A program made the position numbers and the translations under genes. The notes below the pieces were generated by a model. That model saw only the letters and a list, made by a program, of their open reading frames with translations. It searched no databases and was not told the origin of the DNA. Source: Mangrovibacter phragmitis (GTDB taxonomy: Bacteria > Pseudomonadota > Gammaproteobacteria > Enterobacterales > Enterobacteriaceae). Taken from it: a DNA stretch of 64,000 nucleotides. The stretch covers positions 248,001 through 312,000 of the forward strand of contig NZ_LYRP01000033.1 of the NCBI RefSeq assembly GCF_001655675.1, read 5' to 3'. Of the stretch, positions 8,905-18,206 are shown piece by piece (positions within the stretch are counted from its first letter, which is position 1; the number at the start of each line of letters is the position of its first letter).

Positions 8905-9921
8905 TCAAAAATTTGTGAGCACAATCTTGCCCTGAATACTTCCCAACTCAGCGCGCTTATGCGCATCTGATGCCCTGGCTAAGGGATAGGTACTATCAAC
9001 GACCACCCGGATAATTCCTTTATCCAGAAGATTACTGGCCTCAATAAGTTGCGCACCATCAGAACGTACTTGCGTTGATGATACGGTAATACCCTTTTCA
9101 ACGGCCTCATTCTGTCCGGAAAAACCCAAAGGATTAACCAGAAATAATGCTCCGCCCTGTTTGATGCAACCAAGGAAGCGCTCCATGTTTGGGCCACCAA
9201 CAGTATCCAGGACGAGATCGACATTTTTTACTACAGTCTCCGCTGCTTTTTGGGTGTAATCGATGAACTCATCTGCACCCAGATTGCGTAAAAGTTCTTC
9301 ATGCCGGGACGATGCAACGGCAATAACTCGTGCCCCTTTCCACTTAGCTATTTGTACGGCAAGATGCCCCACGCCACCGCCAGCACCATTTACCAGTACT
9401 GTCCGTCCTTCCAGTGAAACAGGTGTATGCTGAAATGGCTGAAATGGATTTGGTGCGTTGTGACCCAGTTCGACAAGAAATTGCCAGACTGTAAGCAGCG
9501 ACATCGGCGCACCAGCAGCCTGAATATGTGTAAGCCTGTGAGGTTTGAATGCGACCTGTGATGCAGGAATACTCACATAGTCTGCGTAGGCACCGCTGCC
9601 ATTCATTATCCCTTCCGGGAAACGCACCATTGAATAGACCTCATCCCCTGGGCTGAATGCAGAGACATTTTCACCGACTGCTGCAATGACTCCTGATACA
9701 TCAGTTCCGGGGATGAGTGGAAATGTTGGTTTTGGCCACCATTCAGGCGGAAGCGCCCGATAACCGTCTCGCAAATACAAGTCAGGGGGATTAACACCGG
9801 CTGCATGTACATGTACAAGTACTTCGTCGCTTCCCACCGCAGGTACTGGCGCATCTTCATACAACAGGTTTTCCGGCCCGCCAAAAGCTCGCAGTTGTAC
9901 TGCTTTCATTACGTCAGTCAT
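8905..9921 (-). CDS. Zinc-independent medium-chain dehydrogenase (quinone oxidoreductase-like)
   Basis: A 338-residue MDR-superfamily protein. The N-terminal GroES-like half contains VHVHAAGVNPPDLYLRDG and PGTDVSGVI. The Rossmann motif VLVNGAGGGVGHLAVQIAKW is followed by RVIAVASSRHEELLRNLGAD and DLVLDTVGG. The catalytic-zinc cysteine of alcohol dehydrogenases is absent (the position reads NPPD), as in NADPH:quinone reductases and enoyl reductases. It is divergent from a LysR gene 93 bp away. It is probably a detoxifying reductase of quinones or enones. Confidence 0.88.
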   Translation of the reverse strand: MTDVMKAVQLRAFGGPENLLYEDAPVPAVGSDEVLVHVHAAGVNPPDLYLRDGYRALPPEWWPKPTFPLIPGTDVSGVIAAVGENVSAFSPGDEVYSMVRFPEGIMNGSGAYADYVSIPASQVAFKPHRLTHIQAAGAPMSLLTVWQFLVELGHNAPNPFQPFQHTPVSLEGRTVLVNGAGGGVGHLAVQIAKWKGARVIAVASSRHEELLRNLGADEFIDYTQKAAETVVKNVDLVLDTVGGPNMERFLGCIKQGGALFLVNPLGFSGQNEAVEKGITVSSTQVRSDGAQLIEASNLLDKGIIRVVVDSTYPLARASDAHKRAELGSIQGKIVLTNF

Positions 9922-10014
9922 TATCGTCTCACTTTAATAAAAGGACTTTCGTAACAAACAATATAACTGTTATCCAGGATTGATAATTGGGTTCAGTTTC
10001 GCTTTAATTGTGCC

Positions 10015-10917
10015 ATGAAGGAACAAATTGGTTTTGAAAGGCTCACGGGTCTTATTGCATTTGCTCGCGCTGGTTCTCTCGGCAGCTACACTGCTGCGGC
10101 ACGCTCTTTGTCCATTTCACCTTCAGCGGTAAGTAAGAGCGTTCAACGACTGGAACAGCTTCTCGGGGTCACTTTATTTATCCGTACCACTCGCTCTCTG
10201 GTTTTGACTGAGGAAGGGCGCGAGATTCATGAGCGGGCACTACGGCTGTTGCGCGATGCTGATGAGATTGAGCAACTGGCAAAGCGCGCTCATGCTGAGC
10301 CAGCGGGAATATTGAGAATTGCGGCATCGTTACCGGTCGGTATTCATTTGATTGCGCCGGTTATTCCGCAGTTCTGCGCAATTTACCCAAAAGTGAAGAT
10401 TGACTTACGGTTAAGTGATCATGTGATAAGTATCGTTGATGAGAATATTGATATCGCCGTCCGGCTCGGCGAACTCGCAGATTCAAATCTGTTGTCACGC
10501 CATCTTTCTCCCTATCACATAGGTTGTTATGCTTCGCCTGAATATTTGGCCCGGCATCCCGCGCCGGAACACCCGTATGATCTGAATGAGCACAAAACGG
10601 TCAATCTGCGTTACCAGAATACCGGGCAGATTTTTCGTTGGCCGTTTCGGGTTGGCGAAAAGGAGATCGAAATTGTGCCTTCATCCAGTATTATTGTTGA
10701 TGTCAGTGAAGCCGTTGTAGCGGCAATTACTGCTGGTGCCGGAATAGGGATGGTTGCGAGCTTTATAGCGGATTCGTGGGTAAAAGATAAAAAGTTAGTT
10801 CCTCTGCTGGCGGGCTATACAGTAGAGCGGCATAATATTTCGGTACTGTGGCATGAAAGCCGGCGTTCTAATCCCGCAGTGCGGGTATTTCTGGATCATC
10901 TTTTTGAACATGTCTGA
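10015..10917 (+). CDS. LysR-family regulator (divergent from MDR oxidoreductase)
   Basis: A 300-residue LysR protein. The winged helix reads [20 protein letters not shown], then [20 protein letters not shown] and [13 protein letters not shown]. The effector domain begins [18 protein letters not shown]. It ends FLDHLFEHV. It is transcribed away from the quinone oxidoreductase gene and shares a 93-bp gap with it, which is the usual setting of a LysR regulator and its target. It belongs to the same broad CrgA-like subgroup as the LysR proteins at 6.8 and 14.4 kb. Confidence 0.88.
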   Translation: MKEQIGFERLTGLIAFARAGSLGSYTAAARSLSISPSAVSKSVQRLEQLLGVTLFIRTTRSLVLTEEGREIHERALRLLRDADEIEQLAKRAHAEPAGILRIAASLPVGIHLIAPVIPQFCAIYPKVKIDLRLSDHVISIVDENIDIAVRLGELADSNLLSRHLSPYHIGCYASPEYLARHPAPEHPYDLNEHKTVNLRYQNTGQIFRWPFRVGEKEIEIVPSSSIIVDVSEAVVAAITAGAGIGMVASFIADSWVKDKKLVPLLAGYTVERHNISVLWHESRRSNPAVRVFLDHLFEHV

Positions 10918-11027
10918 ATTCTTAATACCGGTTTGAGTAAGGTATAGTCACCCAGTTGTATCTCCATTGGGGTACCCTCCGGGCAAAGCATTTTCGTGGT
11001 TCGAAGTGAGGGGGTCACATTGCCTTA

Positions 11028-11050
11028 CCTGCCATTCCGGTAATGGCAGG
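11028..11050. terminator. 9-bp inverted repeat between convergent regulators
   Basis: CCTGCCATT and AATGGCAGG pair perfectly around a 5-base loop, in the 182-bp gap between the convergent LysR (+) and AraC (-) genes. TTG rather than a T run follows, so factor-independent strength is uncertain. Confidence 0.55.
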
Positions 11051-11099
11051 TTGAGATCGTATTAATATTAAATGCGCCGACATCGTGATCAGTATGAAA

Positions 11100-12065
11100 T
11101 TATTCCGGCCAGTATGACTCAGCTTTAACCTTTAATAAATGGCGTAGACGGTGCGCTTCTTTTTGTGGTGGGCTACCAAAGAACCGGCTAAATTCTCTGC
11201 TGAATTGTGTCGGGCTGACATAACCAACCCTTAAAGAGGCTTCGCTGGCAGTGACATTTCGTTTTACCATTAAAAAACGCGCCTGGTGTAACCTGATAGA
11301 AATAAGGTACTGTTTTGGTGTTGTGCCAGTGAATGCTCTGAAATGGCGGTGAAAAGAAGGAATGCTCATCCCGGCTACTTTCGCCAGCATATTGATGTCA
11401 ATATTATCCATAAACCGGGTATGCATAGTACGTATAGCCGCAGCAACTTGCCTGAAATGCCCCTTTCCGGAGAGCGCCGCTCTTATTGAGGATCCCTGAG
11501 TATCAATCAGCACACGATAATAAAGTTCTTTCAGAATACCCGGCCCCAGAATTCTGGCTTGCTCCTCATCAGAAAGTGTTGTCAGAAGCCGATAAACCGT
11601 ATCTGACAGCTCTCCTCCCAGCGGGGTGGAAAACATTATCCCTGCACTCTCATTATCGCTTATGTCTTTTCCCCCCATTTCAATCATTAATTCGGCGATA
11701 AGTGCGACATCGAGCGATACAGACATGGCCAGCAGAGGTTCCTCCTGGCTGGCAGTTGTCTGGCTGGTAAACGGAACAGGGACTGAGACAACCAGATAAT
11801 GCCCGGCATCATAGATGAACGCCTGTCCGCCCATTAAGCCTGTTTTCTTTCCCTGCAGAACAATAACTATGCAGGGTTCATAAAGAACGGGTGTATGAGG
11901 CATAGATTCATTTACCCGCAACAGTTTGACCTCCTTCATCGGTGTACGTGAGTAGCCTTCATCCGGTGCAAGTGCCAGAAAGGCAGAGATCATTTTCTGT
12001 GTCAGTATTGATGGGAATCCGGACACTACGCCTCCTGTAAATACGAAAGGATAATTTCTTTCCAT
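11100..12065 (-). CDS. AraC-family regulator (AraC_N sensor type)
   Basis: A 321-residue protein. An N-terminal sensor domain of the AraC_N type (YEPCIVIVLQGKKTGLMGGQ, YDAGHYLVVSVPVPF) is followed by the double helix-turn-helix (LAKVAGMSIPSFHRHFRAFTG with TPKQYLISIRLHQAR; then RVGYVSPTQFSREFSRFFG). Proteins of this type, YqhC for example, activate aldehyde reductase or short-chain dehydrogenase genes. Here the divergent partner is an SDR operon 124 bp away, which fits. The inducer is unknown. Confidence 0.87.
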   Translation of the reverse strand: MERNYPFVFTGGVVSGFPSILTQKMISAFLALAPDEGYSRTPMKEVKLLRVNESMPHTPVLYEPCIVIVLQGKKTGLMGGQAFIYDAGHYLVVSVPVPFTSQTTASQEEPLLAMSVSLDVALIAELMIEMGGKDISDNESAGIMFSTPLGGELSDTVYRLLTTLSDEEQARILGPGILKELYYRVLIDTQGSSIRAALSGKGHFRQVAAAIRTMHTRFMDNIDINMLAKVAGMSIPSFHRHFRAFTGTTPKQYLISIRLHQARFLMVKRNVTASEASLRVGYVSPTQFSREFSRFFGSPPQKEAHRLRHLLKVKAESYWPE

Positions 12066-12189
12066 TATTTCCGTGTGTCAAAAGTGATTATGAGAGAAAT
12101 AGATAATGTTTGTACAGTAATCAACATTGTTACGTTTATCTGCTTCTCATATCCTTTTTGCCATGAAGGAAATGAGGAGAGGAGTAAAC

Positions 12190-12936
12190 ATGACAGATTT
12201 TTTAGGTTTGAAAAACAGAGTGGCGATTGTTACGGGGGCCGCAGGCGATATTGGCAGGGCGACAGTAAAGCTAATGCTGAGCCATGAAGTGAAGGTGCTG
12301 GCCCTGGATATTAACCCGGAGGTTCATTCTCTGGCCCGGGAAAATCAGGTGGTGACTCATATTTGTGACGTCAGCCAGGAGCAGAAGGTTATCGACGCTG
12401 TGAAGCTCGCACAGGCAGAATTCGGTGGGGTGGATATTCTCATCAACAATGCGGGTAAGACCCTGAATAAACTTGCTACCGAGACATCGGCTGAAGAGTG
12501 GGACAGCATTATGGCCATTAATGCCAGAGGATATTTTCTCCTGAGTAGAGAAAGCCTGAAGGTCATGCAGCCCCGCAGACAGGGAGCGATTGTCAATGTG
12601 GCGTCCGTTGTGAGCATGGTTGGCATGAAAGCAACTTCGGTTTACTCGGCTTCTAAAGGCGCAATAGCCCAGTTGACCAAAGTGCTGGCTCTGGAAGCGG
12701 CTGAGTATGGTATCCGGGTTAATGCGGTGGCACCCGGCGTCGTCGAAACGAATATTCTTTCCGGTATCGTGGAAGACAGCCGTGCCACGTTGTCCAGCTA
12801 TGGTCATGTTCACCCACTTGGACGAGTGGCTCAGCCGGAAGAAATTGCCGAAGCAATTACCTGGCTTGCATCACCTAAAGCCAGCTTTGTTACGGGAACA
12901 ATATTAATGGCAGATGGCGGTTATACCGCACAGTAA
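12190..12936 (+). CDS. Short-chain dehydrogenase/reductase (SDR), classical type
   Basis: 248 residues. The ATG at 12190 is chosen because AGGAG precedes it at good spacing and the next upstream Met would add 21 atypical residues. The classical SDR signatures are present: a TGxxxGIG-like TGAAGDIGRAT cofactor loop (Ile-Val-Thr-Gly start), NNAG, catalytic Ser in NVASVVSM, YSASK (Tyr/Lys pair) and PGVVETNI. The C-terminus FVTGTILMADGGYTAQ is typical of the family. It is the first gene of a two-SDR operon divergent from the AraC regulator. It probably reduces or oxidises a secondary alcohol or a sugar. The substrate is unknown. Confidence 0.9.
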   Translation: MTDFLGLKNRVAIVTGAAGDIGRATVKLMLSHEVKVLALDINPEVHSLARENQVVTHICDVSQEQKVIDAVKLAQAEFGGVDILINNAGKTLNKLATETSAEEWDSIMAINARGYFLLSRESLKVMQPRRQGAIVNVASVVSMVGMKATSVYSASKGAIAQLTKVLALEAAEYGIRVNAVAPGVVETNILSGIVEDSRATLSSYGHVHPLGRVAQPEEIAEAITWLASPKASFVTGTILMADGGYTAQ

Positions 12937-12953
12937 CCAGGAGCACAGCAATA

Positions 12954-13667
12954 ATGAAAAGACAGCGTATTTTGATTGTTGGGGCTGAGAAAGGGCTTGG
13001 GCTGGGGCTGACAGAAGCTTATTTGAAAAAAGATTGGGAAGTTTTTGCCACGCACTTACCAGATGCTGATGTATCTTCCCTGCTTGCTCTGGAAAGGGAT
13101 TATCCGGATAACCTCACGACCGGCGAGATTGATGTAACTGATGCGAGCCATATCAGGCCCTTTATCGACAGCCTTGGTGCACGGGCGTTTGACATTATTT
13201 TTATGGTTGCCGGGATCTACGGACCCTTGCATCAGTCCGTGTTGCAGGCGTCGGATGCTGAATTCCAGCAAATAATGATGACCAATACCTTTGGGCCTGC
13301 CCGTCTGGCCAGACACCTTCTGCCGTTCATGAAACCTGCCAGCACGCTGGTTTTTATGTCGTCACACCGGGGCAGCATTGCGGGCAATACCGAACCTGGC
13401 ATAGGTCTGGAGCTCTACCGTGCCAGTAAAGTGGCGTTGAATATGCTGGCTCGTTGTATTTATATGGATCTGAAACAGGGTGAACATACTGTACTGTCTG
13501 TTCATCCGGGCTGGGTCGCGACAGCGATGGGCACGCTGGACGGCGCAGTTGAAGCAGAGATTGACGTGAAAACCAGCGTCAACGGAATGGTTAATGTCAT
13601 TGAGCTACACCGTAATGATAAAAAACATCTGTTCCTTGACTATGAAAATAACACCTGGCCCTGGTAA
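12954..13667 (+). CDS. SDR-family oxidoreductase (C-factor/YbbO-like short type)
   Basis: 237 residues, 17 bp behind the first SDR gene and preceded by AGGAGCAC. The cofactor loop is VGAEKGLGLGLTEAYL, replacing the common TGxxxGIG with GAEKGLG. NNAG is replaced by VAGIYG, as in C-factor-like SDRs. The catalytic Ser (FMSSHRGSI) and YRASK are kept, followed by HPGWVATAMG. The pair is probably cotranscribed and may catalyse sequential or related steps under the AraC regulator. No substrate can be named. Confidence 0.87.
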   Translation: MKRQRILIVGAEKGLGLGLTEAYLKKDWEVFATHLPDADVSSLLALERDYPDNLTTGEIDVTDASHIRPFIDSLGARAFDIIFMVAGIYGPLHQSVLQASDAEFQQIMMTNTFGPARLARHLLPFMKPASTLVFMSSHRGSIAGNTEPGIGLELYRASKVALNMLARCIYMDLKQGEHTVLSVHPGWVATAMGTLDGAVEAEIDVKTSVNGMVNVIELHRNDKKHLFLDYENNTWPW

Positions 13668-13681
13668 AAAACGGCGAAACG

Positions 13682-13708
13682 AGCCAGCAATATCGCTGGT
13701 TATTCTTT
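13682..13708 (+). terminator. probable terminator of the two-SDR operon
   Basis: AGCCAGC-AATATC-GCTGGTT forms a 7-bp stem (one G-T pair) directly after the SDR stop, followed by the T-rich ATTCTTT. Confidence 0.6.
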
Positions 13709-13867
13709 CAAACGTCTGCCTGGCGCACAGTGGGCATTTTTTCTCTGGCACGGCATTCACACAATAACCCAACATCATTTCTTTATCTGACGGCCGCCTT
13801 CCCGTTGAAATTGTCCGCTCAGTTTCTTATGGGGGATATGTGCCACTTTTTTCAGCTACAGAATTCC

Positions 13868-14038
13868 ATGTTCGAGTTGATTATTGATGGCAGTTGTCTT
13901 CATTGCTTGGTCAATGAGGCGCGGCCTCGCTGTTTTTCAGAAGTGAGAAGGTTACTGACACCAGCAGGCCGGTTTGTTCGCCAGACACTTTCCCCCGTTA
14001 TGGGATATAGTGTGAAATTATTTCTACTCGACAGGTAA
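13868..14038 (+). pseudogene. remnant of a SAM-dependent methyltransferase
   Basis: About 57 codons read FELIIDGSCLHCLV, then EVRRLLTPAGRFVRQTLSP. That is the central part of a class I methyltransferase: the 'fDlIiDgscLHclv' strand, the helix, and the 'RLLkPGGrfv' strand. The SAM-binding glycine motif that should lie about 60 residues earlier is not found in any frame of the 200 bp upstream. The frame stops 7 bp before yajD. I read it as a gene truncated at both ends. It lies in an otherwise empty 378-bp gap (13668-14045). Confidence 0.45.
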
Positions 14039-14045
14039 TACGGCA

Positions 14046-14393
14046 ATGGCTCTGATCCCTAAAAACTACGCACGGCTGGAAAGTGGCTACCGTGAAAAAG
14101 CACTGAAAATCTACCCGTGGGTGTGCGGGCGCTGTTCACGCGAGTTCGTGTACTCCAACCTGCGTGAATTAACGGTTCACCATATCGATCACGACCATAC
14201 CAATAACCCGGAAGATGGCAGTAACTGGGAATTATTGTGTCTGTATTGCCATGATCACGAACACTCGAAGTACACGGAAGCGGAGCAGTACGGCACAAGC
14301 GTTGTGGCAGGGGAAGATGCACAAAAAGACGTTGGTGCTGCCACCTATAACCCATTTGCCGATTTAAAATCGATGCTTAACAAGAAAAAGTAG
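14046..14393 (+). CDS. yajD: YajD family HNH nuclease-fold protein
   Basis: A 115-residue protein matching E. coli YajD in length and wording. It has a zinc-binding HNH fold: CGRCSREF supplies the first Cys pair (about 26/29), TVHHIDHDHTNNPEDG carries the HNH histidines and Asn, and LLCLYCHDHEHSKY supplies the second Cys pair. The C-terminus (NPFADLKSML) is YajD-like. The family is conserved in enterobacteria, and its cellular role is not established. It is a single gene with AATACGGCA before the ATG. Confidence 0.92.
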   Translation: MALIPKNYARLESGYREKALKIYPWVCGRCSREFVYSNLRELTVHHIDHDHTNNPEDGSNWELLCLYCHDHEHSKYTEAEQYGTSVVAGEDAQKDVGAATYNPFADLKSMLNKKK

Positions 14394-14411
14394 TACCAGC
14401 TATGCCTGCCA

Positions 14412-15353
14412 CTATTTGCCCGGTTGATGAATGCCAGGTTGATGAGGCGCACCCGCCACACGTTGCGGAAAGAATTCCAGCAGCCATTCAATAAACACAC
14501 GTAACCGGTGTGTGACGTGGCGGTTTTGTGGGTAAACCACATGGAAAGGATAGGGTGCCGGGCGCCACTCCTGCAGAATTTCTGTCAGCACACCGGCTTC
14601 GATTGCCTTTCCGGCACAATAACGGAATGTCTGTACAATCCCTATCCCGGCCAGGGCTGCCGCCAGGTGTGCATTGCTTTCGTTAACACCAATACGGTGG
14701 TCAATCTTAATTTCTTTTCTCTCTCCCTGGCGTTCGAAGCGAAACGGTGTGGCCTTGCCATTTTGTGGCGATACATAGCTCACCAGCCGGTGCCCGTTTT
14801 TCAGTTCCTCTGGGGTAGCCGGTGTCCCGTAGCATTTGAGGTAAAATGGAGTGGCGCAGGTAACGAAAGTGGCGGAGCCAATATAACGGGCAACCAGCGA
14901 CGAGCTTTCCAGTGCGCCACCGCGAATCACGCAGTCCACGTTATCACTAACCAGGTCTACTGAGCGGTCTGAAACGCCTAAATCAAGGCGAATATCGGGG
15001 TAACGGGCCAGAAAATCCGGCAGAGCGGGAATTAACACATCGCAGGCAGTGGAACTACCGATATCAACACGTAACGCTCCACGTGGTTTGCTGCGTGCGG
15101 TACTGAATGCGTTGTCGATATCTTCCAGGTCGCGCAATATTCGCGTGCTCTTTTCATAATACTCATGGCCCTCTGGCGTGACTGTTACGCGGCGGGTGGT
15201 GCGTTGCAGTAAACGAACGCCAAGGTGTGCTTCCAGTTCCTGAACCAATTTACTGACCGTGGCGTTAGGCATATTCAGTGAATCTGCCGCCCGGGTGAAA
15301 TTACCTGACTCCACAACCCGGGCAAATACCCGCATGGCTACCAGTTGGTCCAT
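14412..15353 (-). CDS. LysR-family regulator (divergent from SDR)
   Basis: About 313 residues. The ATG at 15353 is chosen because GGAGGTGAAA sits directly upstream. An earlier ATG at 15365 lies on the ribosome site itself. The winged helix reads RVFARVVESGNFTRAADSLN, then TVSKLVQELEAHLGVRLLQR and VTPEGHEYYEKS, a CrgA/YhcS-like start. The effector domain begins GALRVDIGSSTACDVLIP. It is divergent from an SDR gene 161 bp away and probably represses or activates it. Confidence 0.88.
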   Translation of the reverse strand: MDQLVAMRVFARVVESGNFTRAADSLNMPNATVSKLVQELEAHLGVRLLQRTTRRVTVTPEGHEYYEKSTRILRDLEDIDNAFSTARSKPRGALRVDIGSSTACDVLIPALPDFLARYPDIRLDLGVSDRSVDLVSDNVDCVIRGGALESSSLVARYIGSATFVTCATPFYLKCYGTPATPEELKNGHRLVSYVSPQNGKATPFRFERQGERKEIKIDHRIGVNESNAHLAAALAGIGIVQTFRYCAGKAIEAGVLTEILQEWRPAPYPFHVVYPQNRHVTHRLRVFIEWLLEFFPQRVAGAPHQPGIHQPGK

Positions 15354-15514
15354 TTTCACCTCCACGTATCAGTTTTTCTTGATTATACACACCTGTGAAT
15401 AGTCATTTTAATTTTTCGCTATTTTTCAATAAATATGCCCGCGGTACTGTAGCGCCATACACCGCACACATCGGGCGGGTTGCTAAATAAGACTGCTGAA
15501 TAGAGGAAATGAAA

Positions 15515-16264
15515 ATGAGCAAACAACTGAACGGTAAAATTGCATTAGTTACCGGTGGCACCAGTGGTATTGGCCTGGCAACAGCAAAAGAGCTGGTGGC
15601 ACAAGGTGCCCGGGTATTCATCACTGGCCGCCGCCAGCAAGTGCTTGATTCCGCCATCGCGGATATCGGCGGTAGTGTTACCGGAATTCGAGCCGATGCA
15701 TCGGTACTGGCAGACCTCGATAAGGTTTACGCGCAAATCGCGAAAACAGTCGGGAAACTGGATATTCTCTTCGCTAATGCAGGCGGTGGCGATATGCTGC
15801 CTTTGGGCGAAATCACCGAAGAGCATTTTGACGACATCTTCGGCACCAACGTGCGTGGCGTGTTGTTCACCGTGCAAAAAGCACTGCCGTTGTTGACGGA
15901 CGGCGCGTCCGTCATCCTCACCGGTTCAACCACCTCAGTGAAAGGGACTGCCAGCTTTAGCGTGTACAGTGCCAGCAAAGCCGCTGTGCGTAATTTTGCC
16001 CGCTCCTGGGTGCTGGATTTGAAAGTGCGCAATATCCGCGTGAACGTGGTCAGCCCGGGCCCAATCCGTACACCGGGTCTTGGCGGCCTGGTGCCTGACG
16101 AATACCGCCAGGGGTTATACGACACGCTGGCAGCTCAGGTGCCGCTGGGCCGCCTGGGTGAAGCATCAGAAATTGGCAAGGCTGTGGCCTTTCTTGCCTC
16201 CGATGCAGCAAGCTTTGTGAATGGCATTGAACTGTTTGTTGATGGCGGCATGGCGCAAATTTAA
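15515..16264 (+). CDS. Short-chain dehydrogenase/reductase (SDR)
   Basis: 249 residues. The ATG at 15515 is preferred to the one six bases upstream, because GAGG then has normal spacing. Classical SDR motifs: [20 protein letters not shown] (cofactor loop), FANAGGGDM, the ILTGSTTS catalytic Ser, [15 protein letters not shown] (Tyr/Lys), [12 protein letters not shown] and a [16 protein letters not shown] end. GRRQQ after the second strand suggests NADP(H). It is controlled, by position, by the divergent LysR gene. The substrate is unknown. Confidence 0.9.
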   Translation: MSKQLNGKIALVTGGTSGIGLATAKELVAQGARVFITGRRQQVLDSAIADIGGSVTGIRADASVLADLDKVYAQIAKTVGKLDILFANAGGGDMLPLGEITEEHFDDIFGTNVRGVLFTVQKALPLLTDGASVILTGSTTSVKGTASFSVYSASKAAVRNFARSWVLDLKVRNIRVNVVSPGPIRTPGLGGLVPDEYRQGLYDTLAAQVPLGRLGEASEIGKAVAFLASDAASFVNGIELFVDGGMAQI

Positions 16265-16274
16265 GTGAGTGAAA

Positions 16275-16314
16275 CGCCGGGCTGTTGCGCACATCCTTGT
16301 GCAACTGCCTGGCG
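16275..16314. terminator. stem-loop between convergent SDR and yjiR-like genes
   Basis: CGCC-GGC outer arms and an inner GTTGCGCACA/TGTGCAAC stem with one bulge surround a TCCT loop. It occupies most of the 52-bp convergent gap. It is probably a bidirectional terminator. Confidence 0.5.
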
Positions 16315-16316
16315 TG

Positions 16317-17765
16317 TCAGACTGGCGCTTTCGGTGGTGTGAGTGTATTAGCGTCCTCCAGCGCTTCATACACCACATTACCAATCTGGCGCAGGGCTTC
16401 CCGGTTGGTTTCGGTTAATGGCTGGGCACAGTTAATCCGCAGACAATTACGGTATTTGCCCGATGCCGAAAACATCGAGCCCGGAGCTACCTGAATTTTA
16501 AGCTTTGCCAGGCAGCGAGAAACACACACCATATCCACCTGTTCGGGGAGTTCTATCCATAACATGTAGCCACCTGCCGGGCGGGTAACACAGATGCCAT
16601 CGGGGAAATCCTGGCGAACCCAGCAGGTCCAGGCTTCCATGTTTTGCTGGTAAACCCGGCGCATACGGCGCACATGGCGGGTATAATGCCCGTCACGAAT
16701 AAACGCTGCTACCGCCAACTGTGTGGCAGGAACATTAGTGCCTGCGGTGGCATATTTGGCGTGCAGTACCCGGTCAAGATACCGGCCCGGTGCAATCCAG
16801 CCCACCCGCAAACCCGGTGCCAGGGTTTTGGAAAATGAACTGCACAACAACACGCGCCCGTCTATATCAAAAGATTTAACGGTGCGTGGGCGCGGGTAGT
16901 CGTTAGCCAGCTCACCATAAATATCGTCCTCAAAAATCACAATATCATGGCGTTGCGCCAGAGAAACAACGGCGCGCTTACGGTCGTCCGGCATGATAAA
17001 GCCCAGGGGATTATTGCAATTGGGCACCAGAATAATACCTTTAATGGGCCACTGTTCCAGCGCCAGTTCCAGTGCTTCAATACTGATTCCAAGGCAGGAG
17101 TCCGTTGGAATTTCAATGGTTTTAATACCAAAACCACGTAACATTTGCATGGTGCCGTAAAACGAGGGTGACTCAACCGCCACAATATCACCGGGCTTGC
17201 ACACCGCCAGCAGGGCGGCACTGAGCGCGCCCTGGCAGCCGCTGGTAATGACGATGTCATCGGCACTAACCAGGGTGCCGCTGTCTACCATTAAGCGGGT
17301 AATTTGTTGACGTAATTCGGCTTTTCCTGCCAGGTCGTCATAACCCAGTACGGTATCAGGATTGTGTTGCACCTGGCGGCTTAATTCACGCCACAATGGT
17401 TTAAGTGTCGTCTGGCTCAGGTCAGGTGAGCCACTGCCCAGCGCCAAAACTGTTTTATCTTTCCGGCTTTCCAGCAGGGTCATGATTTCATCCCACTGTG
17501 TGACATCCACTGGCCGTTGTACCGGGCGGCTCATTGCGGGGACGGGGGGTTGTGCTTTACATGGCGCAACAAAGTAGCCTGAACGGGCCTGGGGAGTGAT
17601 CAGCTGCAGGTTTTCCAGTACCTGGTAGGCCTGCTGAACCGTACTGATGCTGACACCGTGCTCGGCGCTTAATTGTCGCACCGACGGTAATTTCTCTCCA
17701 CTCTTCCAGAGCCCCTGTTCAATGCGCTGAGCAAGCAGTGTTGCCAGATATTGGTAACGAGTCAT
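16317..17765 (-). CDS. yjiR: MocR/PdxR-type GntR regulator with aminotransferase-like domain (YjiR homologue)
   Basis: 482 residues. An N-terminal GntR winged helix (KLPSVRQLSAEHGVSISTVQ) is joined to a fold-type I PLP aminotransferase domain. That domain contains VLGYDDLAGKAELRQQI, VITSGCQGALSAAL, ILVPNCNNPLGF, EDDIYGEL and the PLP-lysine motif SSFSKTLAPGLRVGW. The wording follows E. coli YjiR closely. The DUF1127 gene on its other side is the E. coli yjiS neighbour, which supports orthology. MocR proteins use PLP or an amino acid adduct as a signal. The YjiR target is not established. Confidence 0.85.
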   Translation of the reverse strand: MTRYQYLATLLAQRIEQGLWKSGEKLPSVRQLSAEHGVSISTVQQAYQVLENLQLITPQARSGYFVAPCKAQPPVPAMSRPVQRPVDVTQWDEIMTLLESRKDKTVLALGSGSPDLSQTTLKPLWRELSRQVQHNPDTVLGYDDLAGKAELRQQITRLMVDSGTLVSADDIVITSGCQGALSAALLAVCKPGDIVAVESPSFYGTMQMLRGFGIKTIEIPTDSCLGISIEALELALEQWPIKGIILVPNCNNPLGFIMPDDRKRAVVSLAQRHDIVIFEDDIYGELANDYPRPRTVKSFDIDGRVLLCSSFSKTLAPGLRVGWIAPGRYLDRVLHAKYATAGTNVPATQLAVAAFIRDGHYTRHVRRMRRVYQQNMEAWTCWVRQDFPDGICVTRPAGGYMLWIELPEQVDMVCVSRCLAKLKIQVAPGSMFSASGKYRNCLRINCAQPLTETNREALRQIGNVVYEALEDANTLTPPKAPV

Positions 17766-17947
17766 GCTGTATCCCTGATTGATGCCATACAGAAGAGAAA
17801 ACCAGTACAGACTGGGTGAAAAAACACCATGCAGATCTCATATTGAGTTATCTGTACGGTAAAGAAAAGTAATTTTTGCATCTGTATTGGTGCGGCCTTT
17901 CCCTGCGATGATAAAGCCACGGCATCAAGATGGGGGGCAGGCAGATA

Positions 17948-18139
17948 ATGGAGTTTTATGAAAACCGTTCCAGGGCACCGTTTAAAGGCTTTGTGCTGAT
18001 TTGGCAGGCATGGAAACACTGGCGGGCGCGCCGTAAAACACAACGTGTGTTATCGCATTTAAGTGATGCGCAGTTAAAAGATATTGGGTTGTCGCGCAGC
18101 GACGTTGCCGACCCGATGGACAGAGCCTGGCCGCGTTAA
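17948..18139 (+). CDS. yjiS: DUF1127 small protein, YjiS homologue
   Basis: A 63-residue protein beginning MEFYENRSRAPFKGFVLIW and carrying the DUF1127 core RRKTQRVLSHLSDAQLKDIG. The ATG at 17948 is chosen over a frame opening 18 bases earlier, because a GGGGGCAGG site lies just upstream and the E. coli protein also starts MEFHEN. It is divergent from yjiR, as in E. coli. DUF1127 proteins are small and basic, and some bind RNA. No role is known for YjiS. Confidence 0.85.
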   Translation: MEFYENRSRAPFKGFVLIWQAWKHWRARRKTQRVLSHLSDAQLKDIGLSRSDVADPMDRAWPR

Positions 18140-18155
18140 TATTCAGGCTGAATGG

Positions 18156-18193
18156 CACTGACGCAGGGCTATATGAATGGGCCTGCGCCAGTG
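18156..18193. terminator. stem-loop between yjiS and the 6-phospho-alpha-glucosidase gene
   Basis: CACTGACGCAGG pairs with CCTGCGCCAGTG (one A-C mismatch) around a 14-base loop, between two convergent genes. It is a likely bidirectional terminator. Confidence 0.55.
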
Positions 18194-18206
18194 CGTTACG
18201 CTGTGT

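Noticed and set aside
12271-12813. 180-codon frame antisense to the SDR gene
   Set aside because: The rightward frame carries all SDR motifs. The antisense frame is rich in His/Arg/Cys and has no recognisable domain or ribosome site.
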